Assembly (NCBI GenBank): GCA_963773625.1 | Contig: CAVZCJ010000001.1 | Location: 248,001-312,000, forward strand | Direction: 5' to 3' | Length of the DNA stretch: 64,000 bases | DNA from: DATARH01 sp963773625 | GTDB lineage: Bacteria; Pseudomonadota; Alphaproteobacteria; ATCC43930; CGMCC-115725 | Part shown: one piece after another, positions 33,920 through 45,581 of the stretch | Layout: each line of letters starts with the position of its first letter | How positions within the stretch are numbered: position 1 is the stretch's first letter | The notes under the pieces: model-generated | The model's database searches: none | The model's input: only the letters and a program-made list of their open reading frames with translations | Told to the model about the DNA's origin: nothing | Made by a program: the position numbers and the translations under genes

Positions 33920-35110
33920 ATGCAGGCCTGGTACCATTGCGAGAACACCTACCCGTTCGTGCCGCAGAACATTCTCGACGCGGCGGACTCCGTGCGCGCC
34001 AGCCTGCCGAACCGGTATTGCGACCCCAAGCTCGCCGCGCAGCTCTTCCAGGAATGCCTCGACGAGCATCTCTATTGCGACGAGCTCGGTATCAACATCG
34101 TCTCGATCGAGCACCATTCCGGGATCAACAGCCTTTACGGCGCCTCGCCGATGATCCTCGGCATCGCCGCGCGGCAGACCAAGAACGTCCGCATCCTCTC
34201 GCTCGGCACCCTGATCTCGGTGCGCACCGACCCGGTCCGCATCGCCGAGGAATACGCCACCGCCGACGTCATCTCGCGCGGCCGGCTGGAGATCGGCTTC
34301 GTCAAGTCGGGCGATAGCGAGATGGCGTCCGGCAACGCCAACCCGGTCGGCTTTGTCGACCGGTTCTGGGAGGCGATCGACGTCATCAAGCTGGCGCTGA
34401 CCTCGCATGACGGGCCGGTCAGCTGGGAGGGGAAGCACTACACCCACCGCCATATCAATATCTGGCCCGGACCATACCAGAAGCCGCACCCGCAATTCTG
34501 GGCGGCGACCGGCGACCCGGCGACCTCGGCCGAGATCGGCCGGCGCGGCTATATCAACGCGCTGGTGCTGCGCGGCCCGGAGGCCAGCAAGCGCGCTTTC
34601 GACGCCTATAAGAACGCGCGGCGCGAAGCAGGGCTGCCGGAGGCCGGCACCGACAAGTTCGCCTACGCCGTGCTATGCGGCATCGGCGACACCGACGAGG
34701 AAGGCATGGCGGTCGGCGCCAAGACGCTGTGGTTCCTCAACACCAGCCTCAAGCAGGCGCCGCAGATGTCGAAATTCCTGCCGGGCCGCAACCCGCCCGA
34801 GCTGGCGCCCAACATCTGGCGCACCACCGGCGCACGCGGCCGCCCGGCCGACGGGCTGATCGGCATCACCGCCGAAACGGCGATCCAGCGCGGCATCCTG
34901 GTCGCCGGCAACCCCGACACGGTCTACAGGCAGATCATGGACATCTACGACAAGGTCGACGGGTTCGCGCACCTGATCTTCGTCGGCCGCTCGGGTTTCC
35001 TCACCCACGAGGAGGCCAAGAAGACGATCCGGCTGATGTCCAAGGAGGTGCTGCCGCGCCTGCCCGCCGCCACAATCACCCCCGACAGCGTTTCGCAGGC
35101 CGCCGAATAG
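33920..35110 (+). CDS. LLM class flavin-dependent oxidoreductase
   Basis: 396 residues. The luciferase-like fold shows EHHSGINSLYGASPMILG near 65-85 (the EHH motif of the FMN-dependent monooxygenase group), ILSLGTLISVRTDPVRIAEE and SRGRLEIGFVKSGDSEM. The conserved C-terminal segment is AGNPDTVYRQIMDIYDKVDG. This layout fits two-component FMN-dependent monooxygenases needing a separate flavin reductase. It sits 13 bases upstream of an alpha/beta hydrolase on the same strand, so an oxygenation-hydrolysis sequence is a reasonable inference. Intact. Confidence 0.92.
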   Translation: MQAWYHCENTYPFVPQNILDAADSVRASLPNRYCDPKLAAQLFQECLDEHLYCDELGINIVSIEHHSGINSLYGASPMILGIAARQTKNVRILSLGTLISVRTDPVRIAEEYATADVISRGRLEIGFVKSGDSEMASGNANPVGFVDRFWEAIDVIKLALTSHDGPVSWEGKHYTHRHINIWPGPYQKPHPQFWAATGDPATSAEIGRRGYINALVLRGPEASKRAFDAYKNARREAGLPEAGTDKFAYAVLCGIGDTDEEGMAVGAKTLWFLNTSLKQAPQMSKFLPGRNPPELAPNIWRTTGARGRPADGLIGITAETAIQRGILVAGNPDTVYRQIMDIYDKVDGFAHLIFVGRSGFLTHEEAKKTIRLMSKEVLPRLPAATITPDSVSQAAE

Positions 35111-35123
35111 CAAGGAGACTTCG

Positions 35124-36074
35124 ATGAACGACGCCACCCCCTGGGTCGATCCCGAGCTCGTCGCCGCCGGCAAGCTATTGCAGGAAAAGGGTCTTGTCGT
35201 ACCCGATCGCACCGTCGCGCCGCTCACCGAAGTGCGCGCGGCGCAGGACCGGGTCGGCGCTTTCCTCGGCGCGGACTCGGTGCCGCTGCAGCATGAACAG
35301 GACATGATGCTGCCGGGCCCGCATGGCGATGTGCCGTGCCGGCTCTATTACCCCGAGGGCATCGACGACCCGGCCTGCCTCGTCTACGCGCATGGCGGCG
35401 GTTTTATGCAGGGCAGCCTCGGCAGCTGGGACCATTTCCTGCGCGACATCGTGCGGCAGAGCAATGTCGCGGTGCTGTCGGTCGATTACCGCCTGTCGCC
35501 CGAGGTCAAGTTTCCGGTCGCGTTTGAGGAGATGGTGGCGATGACCCGGCTCGCCGCCGGCAGGGCTGCGGCCTGGGGCATCGACTCGCGCCGACTCGCG
35601 GTCGGCGGCGACTCGGCCGGCGCGAATCTCGCGCTCGCCGCGGCGCTGGCGCTGCGCGATGCGGGCGAGAAGCTGCTGAGTTTCCAGCTGCTGATCTACG
35701 GGGTCTACTCGGCCGACGTCGAAAGCCCGTCCTGGCAGCGCTTCGGCCAGGGCGCCGGGCTGTCGCAGACGCAGTTCCGCTGGATACTCGAGACCTATCT
35801 GGAGAACCCGGAGCAGCAGAAGGACTGGCGGGTCGCGCCGATGTTGGCGGACCTCAAGGGACTGCCGCCGGCGCATCTGATCGTCGGCAGCCTCGACCCG
35901 CTTCAGGACGACAGCAACAGGCTCGCGGCCAAGCTGAAGGAAGCCGGGGTGCCGCACGACCTGACGGTCTATCAGGGCATCAACCACGGCTTCATCCGCT
36001 ATGGGCGGCTGATCCGGACCGCGCGCACCGCCGTCTCCGACTGCGCCGCCGCGCTACGGAAGGCGCTGAACTAG
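35124..36074 (+). CDS. Alpha/beta hydrolase, hormone-sensitive lipase family
   Basis: 316 residues. The oxyanion-hole motif is YAHGGGFMQGSLG near residue 90, and the nucleophile elbow is GGDSAGANLALAAAL with Ser near 165. The catalytic Asp is in VGSLDPLQDD and the catalytic His in INHGFIRYG. These are the HSL (alpha/beta hydrolase-3) hallmarks. GGAG precedes the ATG. Substrates of the family are esters and lactones. Cotranscribed with the LLM oxidoreductase upstream (13-base gap). Confidence 0.95.
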   Translation: MNDATPWVDPELVAAGKLLQEKGLVVPDRTVAPLTEVRAAQDRVGAFLGADSVPLQHEQDMMLPGPHGDVPCRLYYPEGIDDPACLVYAHGGGFMQGSLGSWDHFLRDIVRQSNVAVLSVDYRLSPEVKFPVAFEEMVAMTRLAAGRAAAWGIDSRRLAVGGDSAGANLALAAALALRDAGEKLLSFQLLIYGVYSADVESPSWQRFGQGAGLSQTQFRWILETYLENPEQQKDWRVAPMLADLKGLPPAHLIVGSLDPLQDDSNRLAAKLKEAGVPHDLTVYQGINHGFIRYGRLIRTARTAVSDCAAALRKALN

Positions 36075-36170
36075 ACGCGACGAGCGGGCCCTGCCGCCTT
36101 TTCCTTGCACTGACGGCAGCGCGGGGACTGGCCTCTCTCCTGACCATGCGCGCCGGCTGCCGCGCCGGCA

Positions 36171-37232
36171 CTAACGGATCGCCGCGGTGACCGCGGCGCC
36201 CAGATTCTTGGTCCCGGCGTTGCCGCCAAGATCGGGGGTGCGGGTCCCGCCATCGGCAAGCACCTCGGCGATCGCCCGCTCGACCGCCTGCGCCGCCGCG
36301 CTCTCGCCGAAATGGTCGAGCATCATCGCGCCCGACCAGATCTGCCCGATGGGATTGGCGACGCCGCGCCCGGCGATGTCCGGCGCCGAGCCATGCACCG
36401 GCTCGAACATCGAGGGGTACTCACGCTCCGGGTTGATGTTGGCCGAGGGCGCGATGCCGATCGAGCCAACGCAGGCCGGCCCCAGATCGGAGAGGATGTC
36501 GCCGAACAAATTGGAGCCGACGACGACGTCGAACCAATCCGGATGGCGCACGAAATGCGCGGTCAAGATATCGATATGGTACTGGTCGGTGGTGAAGCCG
36601 GGATACTCCTTGGCCATCGCGGCGAAGCGTTCGTCCCAGTAGGGCATCGTGTGGATGATGCCGTTCGACTTGGTCGCCGAGGTAACGTGCTTCTTGCGGC
36701 CTTTCGCCAGTTCGAAGGCGTAGCGCATCACCCGGTCGCAGCCACGGCGAGTGAACACCGCCTCCTGCATCGCCATCTCGTAGGGGGTGCCTTCGTAGAG
36801 CCGGCCGCCGACCGAGGAATATTCGCCCTCGTTGTTCTCGCGCACGACATAGAAATCGATATCGCCGGGATTGCGGTTCTTGAGCGGCGTGTCGACCCCG
36901 GCAAGGAGCCGCACCGGGCGCAGGTTGATGTATTGCTGGAACTCGCGGCGCAGCGGGATCAACAAGCCCCACAGCGAGATGTGGTCGGGGACGCCGGGAT
37001 AGCCGACCGCTCCAAGGAACACGGCATCGAACGGGGTCAGCTGGGCGATGCCGTCCTCGGGCATCATCCGTCCGGTCTTGGCGTAGGTCTCGCAGCTCCA
37101 GTCGAATTCCTTCCACTCGAAGCCAAAGCCGTAACGCCGCGCCGCCGCTTCCATCGCGGCGATGCCTTCCGGCACCACTTCCTTGCCGATGCCGTCGCCG
37201 GCGATCACCGCGACCCGATAGGTTTTTGCCAT
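36171..37232 (-). CDS. Tartrate/D-malate/isopropylmalate-type dehydrogenase
   Basis: 353 residues from ATG 37232 (MAKTYRVAVIAGDGIGKEV). Beta-decarboxylating dehydrogenase hallmarks are the GDGIG start, LRPVRLLAG with substrate-binding arginine, VRENNEGEYSSVGG, the SATKSNGI lysine loop, NLFGDILSDLG metal-binding aspartates and FEPVHGSAPDIAGRGVANP with the NAD site. ENNEGEYS and IPLRREFQQY favour the tartrate dehydrogenase/D-malate branch over LeuB. An upstream in-frame start at 37268 would add 12 unconserved residues. It begins 32 bases after the stop of the NTF2-like gene on the same strand. Confidence 0.92.
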   Translation of the reverse strand: MAKTYRVAVIAGDGIGKEVVPEGIAAMEAAARRYGFGFEWKEFDWSCETYAKTGRMMPEDGIAQLTPFDAVFLGAVGYPGVPDHISLWGLLIPLRREFQQYINLRPVRLLAGVDTPLKNRNPGDIDFYVVRENNEGEYSSVGGRLYEGTPYEMAMQEAVFTRRGCDRVMRYAFELAKGRKKHVTSATKSNGIIHTMPYWDERFAAMAKEYPGFTTDQYHIDILTAHFVRHPDWFDVVVGSNLFGDILSDLGPACVGSIGIAPSANINPEREYPSMFEPVHGSAPDIAGRGVANPIGQIWSGAMMLDHFGESAAAQAVERAIAEVLADGGTRTPDLGGNAGTKNLGAAVTAAIR

Positions 37233-37264
37233 GTGTACCTCGCTGCGGCCGTCAGTGCCGGCGA

Positions 37265-37684
37265 TCAATTATCGAAGTTGAAAATATCGGCGGCGATCTT
37301 CCAGGTCGTGCCGCTGCGGCGCCAGATCACGAGGTATTTTCCGGCGACCTGATGCGGCTGATCGCCCTTGGTTTTGGCGGTAGCCGTGCCGATCTCGTAG
37401 GCCATTACCTCGCCCATCGTGTGCAGTTCGACGGTGGTGAGCTTGGCGTCGCCGAGCGTCTTGACCTCGCCCGCCCACATATCCTTGATCGCGGTCGCGC
37501 CTTTGATCATCGGGCCGCCTTGCGGCAATACGGTGGCGTCATCGGTGTACATCGCCGCGATCGCCGCCGCGTCGCCTTTGTTGAAGGCGGCACACCAGGC
37601 GTCGTTGAGCTTGTCGATGGTGGCCTTGCTTTGCGCCATCGCGGGCGAGGCGAAGACCGTCAGCGCGGCGACGAGCAGCAACAT
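37265..37684 (-). CDS. Secreted SnoaL/NTF2-like (DUF4440-type) protein
   Basis: About 139 residues. MLLLVAALTVFASPAMAQ is a signal peptide cleaved after AMA. The mature part is one cone-shaped NTF2-like domain: LNDAWCAAFNKGDAAAIAAM, then YTDDATVLPQGGPMIKG, and the closing KYLVIWRRSGTTWKIAADI. The ATG at 37684 is used; a TTG seven codons upstream is possible. Such periplasmic domains may bind small ligands or act as ketosteroid-isomerase-like enzymes, but the activity is unknown. The open frame of the upstream phzF-like gene runs into this gene, which I attribute to an indel. Confidence 0.8.
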   Translation of the reverse strand: MLLLVAALTVFASPAMAQSKATIDKLNDAWCAAFNKGDAAAIAAMYTDDATVLPQGGPMIKGATAIKDMWAGEVKTLGDAKLTTVELHTMGEVMAYEIGTATAKTKGDQPHQVAGKYLVIWRRSGTTWKIAADIFNFDN

Positions 37685-37765
37685 TCGAGTCAAGGTTTCC
37701 CCCAAGGTTCCAGGCCCGATCTTCCCGCGCTTTCACGTGGCGGGCAACGCCCGATATCGCCCAGC

Positions 37766-38653
37766 TCAAATACTCGATCGTGCCGGCCATCACCGGCACG
37801 CAGCGCCCGCCGATCCGCGTCTCGACGACGCGGCCGCCGCGCTTTTCGGCCGAAGCATCGAGCAGGCTCGGGCGGCCCATCTCGACTCCCTGGGCGATCC
37901 GCAGGTTGAGCGACAAATCGGGCTTGGGATCGAGGCTCGCGAGCAGTCCGGCGAGCGCGACATTGGCGCTGCCGGTCGCCGGGTCCTCGGCCACGCCGTG
38001 CAGCGGCGCGAACATGCGGCTGCGGATGTCGACCTCGCCGCCATCGCGCAGATAGAGATGGATGCCGGTAGCGCCATCGACCGGAAAGTTCCGGGCAAAG
38101 ATGTCGCCGCGAGGCTGCGCCGCCTCCAACGCCCGCCACGTCTTGACCTCGGCGAAGATGAAGGCCGTGCCGCACCCAGCGACGCAGGGTTGATGATTTT
38201 GAGTATCGATATCTCCTGACTGCCGATCGAACATGCCTCCGCGACGATCTCGGCGGCGACGTCCTCGCCCCGCTTCAACAGCTGCGGCGCGGTCAGCCGG
38301 GCGCCGACGATCGCGCCGCCCTCCCGCAGCAACTCGAGCGGCACCAGCCCGGCCTTTTCCTCGAATACCAGGCTGTCTCCGGCCTGGCGGCGTTGACCGA
38401 CGACGAACGCGGTCCCGACATTGGGATGGCCGGCGAAGGGCATCTCGAATTTGGGCGTGAAAATGCGCACCTCGGCGGTGTGCGCCGGGTCTTTCGGCGG
38501 CAGGACGAACGTCGTCTCCGACAGGTTGAACTCGTTGGCAATCGCCTGCATCTGCGCGCCGTTCAACCCGGCGGCATTCGGCACGACCGCCAACGGATTG
38601 CCGCCGAACCGGCGCTCGGTGAAGACATCGACGGTAACGAATTCAAGCTGCAT
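37766..38653 (-). CDS. PhzF family epimerase/isomerase-like protein (frame breaks)
   Basis: About 295 residues after repair. It begins LEFVTVDVFTERRFGGNPLA with the family NPLA motif, then FNLSETTFVLPP with the catalytic-type Glu, FAGHPNVGTAFV, a break near 38195, NPCVAGCGTAFIF-like sequence, and GVAEDPATGSANVALAGLL. These are strong PhzF marks (diaminopimelate-epimerase-like fold). The 3' end is uncertain: the frame stays open past the expected end into the next gene, and a TGA in another frame at 37766-37768 is the likeliest stop. The substrate of most PhzF proteins is unknown. Confidence 0.78.
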
Positions 38654-38682
38654 CGGGATCTCCGTCTAAAATCGGAACTTAG

Positions 38683-39534
38683 CTAATTCCCTAATTGATA
38701 GTCAATCGCGCAAAGCGACCGGCGCTTGGTCGCCCCTAGCTTAGCTCGCAGCGGATGGGCGTGGTCGAGCGGGCCGTGGCCGCGGCCAAAGCCGGGAGCC
38801 GAGGCGATGGCGCGCTGGACATAGTCGCGGGCGCGCTCGACCGCGGCTTCGATCGTCATTCCCTGCGCCAGCCCGGCGGCCATGGCCGAAGCCAGCGTGC
38901 AGCCGGTACCATGGGTGTGCCGGCTGTCGATGCGCCGGCTCTGCCATTCGCGAATGCCGGACGCGGTGGCGAGCAGGTCATGCACAGTGTCGCCCGGCAG
39001 GTGCCCACCCTTCAGCAGCACCGCACGGCAGCCGAGGTCGAGCAGCGCCCGCGCCGCCTCGCGCATCGCCGCGAGATCGCCGATCTGGCGGCCGCAGAGG
39101 ATTTCCGCCTCGGGCAGGTTCGGGGTCAGCACCGCGGCACGCGGCGCGAGGCGACGCTTCAGCATCTCGATCGCGTCGGTCTGGATCAGCGGCGCGCCGC
39201 CCTTCGCGACCATGACCGGATCGAGCACCAGCGGCACCGCCGGCGCGCGCTCCTCAAGCACCGCGGCGACGGTCTCGATCGTCGGCGCATCGTGCAGCAT
39301 GCCGGTCTTGACCGCGTCGGCGCCGATATCGTCGAGCACCACCTCCATCTGCTGACGGATGAAGGCGGGATCGATCGGCAGCACGCCGAAGACGCCCTCG
39401 GTATTCTGCGCGGTCAGCGCGGTGATCGCCGTCGCCGCGAAGGCGCCGAGCATCGTCACCGTCTTGATGTCGGCCTGAATGCCGGCGCCGCCGCCGGAAT
39501 CCGATCCGGCGACGATCAGGACGCGACCCTTCAC
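38683..39534 (-). CDS. thiD: Hydroxymethylpyrimidine/phosphomethylpyrimidine kinase
   Basis: 283 residues of the ribokinase fold. Marks are VLIVAGSDSGGGAGIQADIK at the N-terminus, TALTAQNTEGVFG, KTGMLHDAPTIETVA, VLDPVMVAKGG, LTPNLPEAEILCG and the anion-hole motif HTHGTGCTLASAMAAGLA. ThiD phosphorylates HMP twice for thiamine synthesis. The GTG start overlaps the glmM stop by 4 bases (GTGA), so translation is coupled with glmM, an order seen in other alphaproteobacteria. The C-terminal tail of about 20 residues is less conserved. Confidence 0.96.
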   Translation of the reverse strand: MKGRVLIVAGSDSGGGAGIQADIKTVTMLGAFAATAITALTAQNTEGVFGVLPIDPAFIRQQMEVVLDDIGADAVKTGMLHDAPTIETVAAVLEERAPAVPLVLDPVMVAKGGAPLIQTDAIEMLKRRLAPRAAVLTPNLPEAEILCGRQIGDLAAMREAARALLDLGCRAVLLKGGHLPGDTVHDLLATASGIREWQSRRIDSRHTHGTGCTLASAMAAGLAQGMTIEAAVERARDYVQRAIASAPGFGRGHGPLDHAHPLRAKLGATKRRSLCAIDYQLGN

Positions 39535-40914
39535 TCGGCCGCCTGAGAACCCGAGCGGGCGTCCTCGGTGCCGTGCGAGGTCGCGAGGATCGCCTCGCAG
39601 ACATCGCCGACGACGCTGTTGAGAAGGTCCTCGTCCTCGCCCTGCGCCATCACCCGGATCACCGGTTCGGTGCCCGACGCGCGGATGACGAGACGGCCGG
39701 CGGCGCCGAGCCGCGCCTCGGCGGCGGTGATCGCGCGCTTGACCCGCGCGGCTTCAAGCGGCCGGCCTTCGCCGAAGCGGACGTTGCGCAGGAGCTGTGG
39801 CACCGGGGTGAAAAGCCGGCAGACTTCGCTCGCCTTGCGGCCGGTCTCGACGATGCGCGCCAGAACCTGCAGCGCGGCGATGAGGCCGTCGCCGGTTGTC
39901 GCGTAGTCGGAAAGGATGATGTGACCGGATTGCTCGCCGCCGACATTGCAGCCGGTCGCGCGCATCTGCTCGACCACGTAGCGGTCGCCGACCGCGGTGC
40001 GGTGCATGCCGATGCCCTCTTCGGCGAGGAAGCGCTCCAAGCCGAGGTTGGACATCACCGTGGCGACGAGCGCCCCGCCCGAGAGCTGATTATTGCGCGC
40101 CAGCGAAGTCGCGATCAGCGCCATCAGCTGGTCGCCGTCGAGGATCACGCCGCGCTCGTCGACGACGATCAGGCGGTCGGCATCGCCGTCGAGGGCGATG
40201 CCGATATCGGCGCGGCGGGCCAGCACCTCCTGGCGCATCGCTTCCGGCGCCAGCGCGCCGCAGTCGCGGTTGATGTTGGTGCCGTCGGGCGAGACGCCGA
40301 TCGAGAACACCTCGGCGCCAAGTTCCCAGAACACGGTCGGCGCGACCTTGTAGGCGGCGCCGTGCGCGCAATCGACGACAACGCGCAATCCGTCGAGCCG
40401 GAGGCCCTTGGGGAAGCTCTGCTTGACGAACTCGATATAGCGTCCGCCGGCGTCGTCGAGGCGCTTGGCGCGGCCGAGCTCGGCCGGCGCGGCGCGGTGC
40501 GCCGGGCCCTTGTCGAGGCATTGCTCGATCCGCCGCTCCAGCTCGTCGGACAGCTTGTAGCCGTCGCGGCCGAACAGCTTGATGCCGTTATCGGCGTAGG
40601 GGTTATGCGAGGCGGAGATGACCACGCCGATATCGGCGCGCAAGCTACGGGTCAGCATGGCGATCGCCGGGGTCGGCAGCGGACCGACCAGCACCACGTC
40701 CATGCCCATGGTGATGAAGCCGGCGGTCAGCGCGGGCTCCAGCATGTAGCCCGAGAGCCGCGTGTCCTTGCCGATGACGACGAGGTGCTTGTGGCTGCCG
40801 TTATGGAAACACTCGCCGACCGCCATCGCCACCTTGAGCGCCGTTTCCGGCGTCATCGGCTCGATATTGGCGGTGCCGCGCACGCCATCGGTCCCGAAAG
40901 AGCCGACGCGTCAT
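39531..40914 (-). CDS. glmM: Phosphoglucosamine mutase (one extra base near 40897)
   Basis: About 460 residues. It converts glucosamine-6-phosphate to glucosamine-1-phosphate for UDP-GlcNAc, peptidoglycan and LPS synthesis. The active-site phosphoserine loop is VVISASHNPYADNGIKLFG, the metal-binding loop is ALDGDADRLIVVDE, the sugar-binding loop is GGEQSGHIIL and the phosphate-binding loop is RASGTEPVIRVMAQG. The start is probably ATG 40914 with GGGGAG upstream. One extra T in CTCTTTCGGG shifts the frame; removing it gives MTRRLFGTDGVRGTA, the expected N-terminus. As read, the open frame begins only at a GTG at 40883. Confidence 0.95.
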
Positions 40915-41076
40915 TCAAGACTCCCCAAGAATGCTCGCGAAACGTGTCTCAAACCCGTTTAAGCGCGGTTACCACGCCTTTGCGTCTATCTGCGACGAAA
41001 CGCGGGCGAAGACCAATCACCAATTATTACCGTTTGTCACCGTCACTAAATCCAAACCGGCGCGGAGCGGCGAAGT

Positions 41077-43024
<1,948 letters not shown>

Positions 43025-43037
43025 GCCGGCCCCTTCC

Positions 43038-44418
43038 TCACTCCAGCCCACGTCGACTAGGGTCGACTTTACCGCGAATCCTGCGCCACCAAACATAGGA
43101 TGCCTTCGTGATTAAACAACTGTAAAGCCCGCTCCGCACAACGGTTCCACCGGCAGAAAACGCAATCTCCGGCAAAGTGCCCGATCGTGAACGCCGATAG
43201 CCAAGATGCGGGACCGCGGCCAGCCCGTCCCCGTCCCAAAGCGCCAGCAGCGCAGGATAAACAAGCCTTGGCAATGGGTTATTCTCGGTCACGGCATGCC
43301 GACCGAGCCGGGCGACACCCTCCGATCCAAGGTAGGAAAGGGTGATTGGAGTGCTCGCGTTCGCCGGCAACACGGCGCGAAAACGGCGATCCCATAGGGT
43401 GCTGACGCCGGGGTCAAGACGCAGCGGCGCGACGGCGCGTTCAGTCTCGCGCAGCACGAGAACACGGCCGCGCCATGGCACGAAGACGGCAGCCACCCAA
43501 GGTGCGGGCGCGGGCCGGCATCTCGGCCAGCGCAACGCCCAGCCGGGCGAGACGCTCGCGCCGCAGCGGGTACGCCCCGCCGCCGATCGCCCTCGCGACC
43601 CGACCGAGCGCGCGTTCGCCAAGCTCGCCGGCGGCGCCGATCTGCACCGGCTCGACAACCGCGAACCCCGCGGGATGCAGGGTCACCGCGCGTGCGAGCA
43701 GGGCCGCCAGGGCGCGCTCGCGCGCGATCCGCCGCCCGGCATAGGCGGCGGCGGCTTTCACTGTCCTGTCGACGGCAGCGGCATCGAGGCTGTCGCGGAT
43801 GCGAACGCGCTCGAAGGCCGGGTTGCTGTTGCTCGGGTCGCGCAGATAGGGCTGCCGCTCGGCGTCGAGGAAGGCGGCGAGCCGCGCCCGGGATACGCCG
43901 AGCAGCGGCCGCACCAGCCGCAAGCCGGCGAGTTCGCGCACCGCGGCGATTCCGGCGAGGCCATCGCCGGCGCTGCCGGCGCGCTCGCGGATCAGATAGG
44001 TTTCGGCTTGGTCCTCGCGTTGATGCGCGGTCAACAGATGCAGACAGCCCTCGGCCGAGCAGCGCTCGGCGAGCAGCCGGTAGCGCGCCGCCCGCGCCGC
44101 CTCCTGGATACCGGTCGTGGGTTTCGGCCCGTCCCAGACCAGCACCGCATGTGCAATGCCGCGGGTTGCGAGCCAATGGCCGACTGTCGCCGCCTCGTCG
44201 GCGCTTTCGGGACGCAGCCCATGATCCACGGTCAGCGCCACGGCGCGGCCCCCGCGCTCGCGCGCCCAACGGTCCGCGAGGATGCCCAAAGCGAGGCTGT
44301 CGGGACCACCCGAAACGGCGACGGCGATGAAGGGCCGCGGCTCGAAACCGCCCAGCGCGGCCATGACGGCGGCGAATTCGCCCCGGGTAAGGGCCGAGGG
44401 CAGATCAGCAGCCAAGAC
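43038..44418 (-). CDS. tilS: tRNA(Ile)-lysidine synthase (one frame break near 43485)
   Basis: About 460 residues. TilS modifies C34 of tRNA-Ile(CAU) to lysidine so that it reads AUA. The PP-loop is VAVSGGPDSLALGILADRW, followed by ALTVDHGLRPES, TAHQREDQAETYLIR and RPLLGVSRARLAAFL. After the break at about 43485 the frame resumes VPWRGRVLVLRETE and continues into the C-terminal tRNA-binding region, ending 14 bases before ftsH. The start is uncertain: a TTG at 44418, overlapping the cpoB stop by 14 bases, places the PP-loop at a normal distance. A longer start at 44499 and an ATG at 44367 are alternatives. Confidence 0.88.
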
Positions 44419-45385
44419 GCTTGCGCTCGGCGACGGCGCGATCCTTGATCGAGGCGGCGGCATGGGGGAATTGCTGGTCGAGCTGGGCCAGGGCGACACA
44501 GGCGTTCTTCTTCTGGTCGGCGCGAGCCAACGACATGCCGAGCATCAGCAGATCGTCCGCCGCCCGGGCGCCTTTGGGATAGCGCTTGTAGCCATCGGCG
44601 AACGCGGTGGCGGCGTCCATGTACCTGTTGCGCGCATAGAAGGTCTCGCCCAGGAAATATTGGGCATTGGCGGCGAGCGGGTCTTTCGGGTGCGCGGCAA
44701 TGAAGGCCTTGAGCGCGGCCTCGGCGGCGGCATAGTCCGCCTGCTTGACCAGCCCGACCGCGGCGTTGAATTGCTGCGTCGGCGAACCGGTGGCAGGGCG
44801 GCGGCTCGGCGCTGGCGGTCGAGGGCGGCGGCGGGGCGGCCGCGGCGGACCGGCGCCGGGCGGGGTCAGGGTATTGAAGATCGGCGTCGGCGCGCCAGGC
44901 GCAGGCACGACTGTCCCGGGCGAGGGCATCAATGAGGTCGGTGGCGCGGTAGCGGACGGGGTGCTGGCCGGGGCGGTGGATGGCGGTTCTGGAAATCGGG
45001 GCGGCGGCGGCACCCCCGCCGCCGCGGTTCCGGTCATCTGGCTAAAGCGCACGTCGAAGTCTGAGTTGATCTGCTCGATCCGTTGTTTCAACTGGTCGAG
45101 CCCGTTGCTGACTTGCTCCAGCCGGCCAGTCAGGTCGCGCATCTGCGACTCGAGATGTTCCATGCGGATTTCAAGGCTCGCGGAAGCGCTCGGATCGGCC
45201 GGTCCCGGGGCATTCGGCGTCGGCGCGCCGCGATAGACCTGCCGCTGCAGCATGTTGAGATCGCGTTCGAGGCGATCGAGACGGTCGCCGATCGACTGGG
45301 CGGAAGACGCGGCCGGCAACAGCACCAGCGCGACCAGCGCGCCTAAGCCGAAACAGGTACTCAGAAGGTTCGCACCGGGGAACAT
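44405..45385 (-). CDS. cpoB: Tol-Pal system protein CpoB (YbgF)
   Basis: About 326 residues from ATG 45385. A signal peptide (LGALVALVLLPAASSAQS) is followed by an N-terminal coiled coil (IGDRLDRLERDLNMLQRQV and a second helix MEHLESQMRDLTGRLEQV) for trimerisation. A long Pro/Ala-rich linker comes next. The C-terminal TPR domain contains FNAAVGLVKQADYAAAEAAL, NAQYFLGETFYARNRYMDA and LDQQFPHAAA. The layout is exactly CpoB: a periplasmic TolA-interacting protein that links Tol-Pal to PBP1B-dependent peptidoglycan synthesis. It follows pal in the cluster and precedes tilS. Confidence 0.95.
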   Translation of the reverse strand: MFPGANLLSTCFGLGALVALVLLPAASSAQSIGDRLDRLERDLNMLQRQVYRGAPTPNAPGPADPSASASLEIRMEHLESQMRDLTGRLEQVSNGLDQLKQRIEQINSDFDVRFSQMTGTAAAGVPPPPRFPEPPSTAPASTPSATAPPTSLMPSPGTVVPAPGAPTPIFNTLTPPGAGPPRPPRRRPRPPAPSRRPATGSPTQQFNAAVGLVKQADYAAAEAALKAFIAAHPKDPLAANAQYFLGETFYARNRYMDAATAFADGYKRYPKGARAADDLLMLGMSLARADQKKNACVALAQLDQQFPHAAASIKDRAVAERKRLGC

Positions 45386-45519
45386 ACGACGACGCCTCAC
45401 GCGACCGGCGGACGATCCGAACCGCATCGCGCCGCGTCAGGCCGTCCGGGCACCCGCCCGCGGCCCAACGCGAGCAGGTTCGCCACTCGCCCAACCAACT
45501 GGTACCGCTGGTTTTAGGC

Positions 45520-45561
45520 AAAACGAGGGCGCCATGCGGCAGGCCGCCACAGCCGCCCTCG
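45520..45561 (-). terminator. Terminator-like hairpin between pal and cpoB
   Basis: Reading the minus strand, CGAGGGCG pairs with CGCCCTCG across a loop that can itself fold (GGCGGCC-type), and is followed directly by GTTTTG-like T residues at 45523-45520. It lies 20 bases after the pal stop, suggesting attenuation or termination between pal and cpoB. Confidence 0.5.
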
Positions 45562-45581
45562 ATCCTTGACCTTGGGGCTCG

